Assembly (NCBI GenBank): GCA_030592025.1
Contig: JAUUZX010000114.1
Location: forward strand, 1-6,005
Length of the DNA: 6,005 nt
From: a bacterium
GTDB lineage: Bacteria > Krumholzibacteriota > Krumholzibacteria > LZORAL124-64-63
Direction of reading: 5' to 3'
The notes under the pieces were generated by a model, which worked only from the letters and a program-made list of their open reading frames with translations, did not search any database and had not been told where the DNA came from. Of this stretch, positions 5,331-6,005 are shown in pieces. Positions within the stretch are counted from its first letter, which is position 1. Each line of letters starts with the position of its first letter. The translations under genes and the position numbers were made by a program.

Positions 5331-6005
5331 CAGCACCACTCCCGGTTCGGTAGGTCGTCCAGGACGGGCACGGCCTCCCCGGCCAGGGCTTCACCGTGGC
5401 TCACCCCGGCCAGGCGGCCCCAAGTAAGGGCGCGCCGTTCGATCTCCTCCAGGAACTCCGGCGTGTTGATCATCGTGGCCCGACGACCCTCGTCCCGCGA
5501 GAACTGACTGGCGTAGCAGGACAGCGCTTCGCGTTTCTTGCCCCAGGTCGCCGCTATGTCCACGACCACGGCCGGCTTCTTCCCGACGGCGCACACCTCG
5601 AAGCGGGCGCCCACTTGCCACACCTCCGCTGCGGGCGGCAACGAAGCGCCGTCCGCCCACATGCGATGGGGGCCCATGTCCGGCTGCCACCGGGCCAGGC
5701 GGGCCAGGAAGGCCGCCCGTTCCACGAGACCCGGCGTGGCCACATGATCGGGATGGCGACGGGCATCCGGGGCCGTGACGATCCAACGTGGGCGCAACCG
5801 ACGCACCACGGCCCCCACGGCCGCGACCTGTTCCGGAGCGTCCGCCGCGATGAAGCCGTCGGGCAGTTCCAGTTGCAGGCGCCCCGTCAACCCCAGCACC
5901 TCCGATGCCGCGGTGGCCTCGGCCCACCGCTCGTCGGGGGTGGCGTTGCTGCCGAGTTCGCCCCGGGTCAGGTCCAGGGCCCACACCCGGCGACCGGCCG
6001 CGGCC
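5330..6005 (-). CDS. bshB1: BshB1, bacillithiol biosynthesis deacetylase (5' end off the window)
   Basis: BshB1 is a zinc-dependent LmbE/PIG-L-type deacetylase that removes acetate from GlcNAc-malate to give GlcN-malate, the step after BshA. The N-terminus, which would carry the HPDD zinc motif, lies beyond the window edge. The frame is open to the edge, reading AAAGRRVWALDLTRGELGSN from about 6004. Visible family features are DLTRGELGS, LPDGF (LGLPD-like), RHPDH near 5750 (expected to supply a metal or catalytic His), YASQFSRDE, FLEEIERRALTWGRLAGV and the closing GEALAGEAVPVLDDL. The GTG at 5986 is internal to this conserved stretch and is not the true start. The stop overlaps the ATG of bshA by one base, so the two steps are coupled in one operon. 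Other LmbE-type deacetylases are possible in principle, but the C-terminal block and the bshA neighbour make BshB1 the best call. Confidence 0.93.
   Translation of the reverse strand, partial: AAAGRRVWALDLTRGELGSNATPDERWAEATAASEVLGLTGRLQLELPDGFIAADAPEQVAAVGAVVRRLRPRWIVTAPDARRHPDHVATPGLVERAAFLARLARWQPDMGPHRMWADGASLPPAAEVWQVGARFEVCAVGKKPAVVVDIAATWGKKREALSCYASQFSRDEGRRATMINTPEFLEEIERRALTWGRLAGVSHGEALAGEAVPVLDDLPNREWC
5339..5343 (-). promoter_or_regulatory. Ribosome binding site of bshA inside bshB1
   Basis: GGGAG, in the last codons of bshB1, lies 8 bases before the ATG at 5330. It favours that ATG over the GTG codons at 5339 and 5336, which overlap or nearly touch it. Confidence 0.65.

Noticed and set aside
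3654..5507. A 617-codon open frame on the plus strand
   Set aside because: It lies antisense to bshA, the Minf_1886-type gene and part of bshB1. It is the usual long mirror frame of GC-rich coding DNA, rich in His, Arg, Gln and Gly, with no family motif.
5330..5986. bshB1 starting at the GTG at 5986
   Set aside because: The frame continues to the window edge with family-like residues (AAAGRRVWALDLTRGE), and the essential N-terminal HPDD motif would be missing, so the gene is cut by the window rather than starting there.

Overview
The window is a GC-rich, densely packed bacterial chromosome segment in which every supportable gene lies on the minus strand. Reading from high to low coordinates (the direction of transcription), the order is: bshB1 (5' end off the window), bshA, a short gene of the uncharacterised Minf_1886 type, then tolQ, tolR, a TonB/TolA-type energy transducer, tolB and pal (3' end off the window). 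No tRNA, rRNA, CRISPR array, insertion sequence or phage gene was seen.

Region 4197-6005 holds two consecutive steps of bacillithiol synthesis. BshA joins GlcNAc to L-malate and BshB1 removes the acetyl group. The genes overlap in a TGATG junction. BshC, the cysteine-adding step, is not in the window. Region 3753-4200 holds a promoter of near-consensus sigma70 form whose -35 box contains the bshA stop codon, followed by a 125-residue protein of unknown function that probably starts at a TTG codon with a good ribosome binding site. Region 3607-3752 is the only sizeable non-coding gap (146 bases); it has small GC hairpins but no convincing promoter or terminator.

Region 1-3606 is a Tol-Pal operon in the order tolQ-tolR-tolA-like-tolB-pal. 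The first four genes are joined by overlaps or a 1-base gap, and pal follows after 40 bases. TolQ, TolR and the TolA-like protein form the proton-driven inner-membrane motor, TolB is the periplasmic propeller, and Pal is the outer-membrane lipoprotein that grips peptidoglycan. Together they keep the outer membrane attached and help it constrict at division.

The organism is a diderm (Gram-negative) bacterium that makes bacillithiol. The Minf_1886-type gene, the short TonB-like TolA and the high GC fit poorly sampled FCB or PVC-related phyla better than ordinary Proteobacteria, but this is inference and no species is named. The content is mostly conserved housekeeping. The least understood item is the Minf_1886-type gene and its promoter, which may also drive the tol genes.
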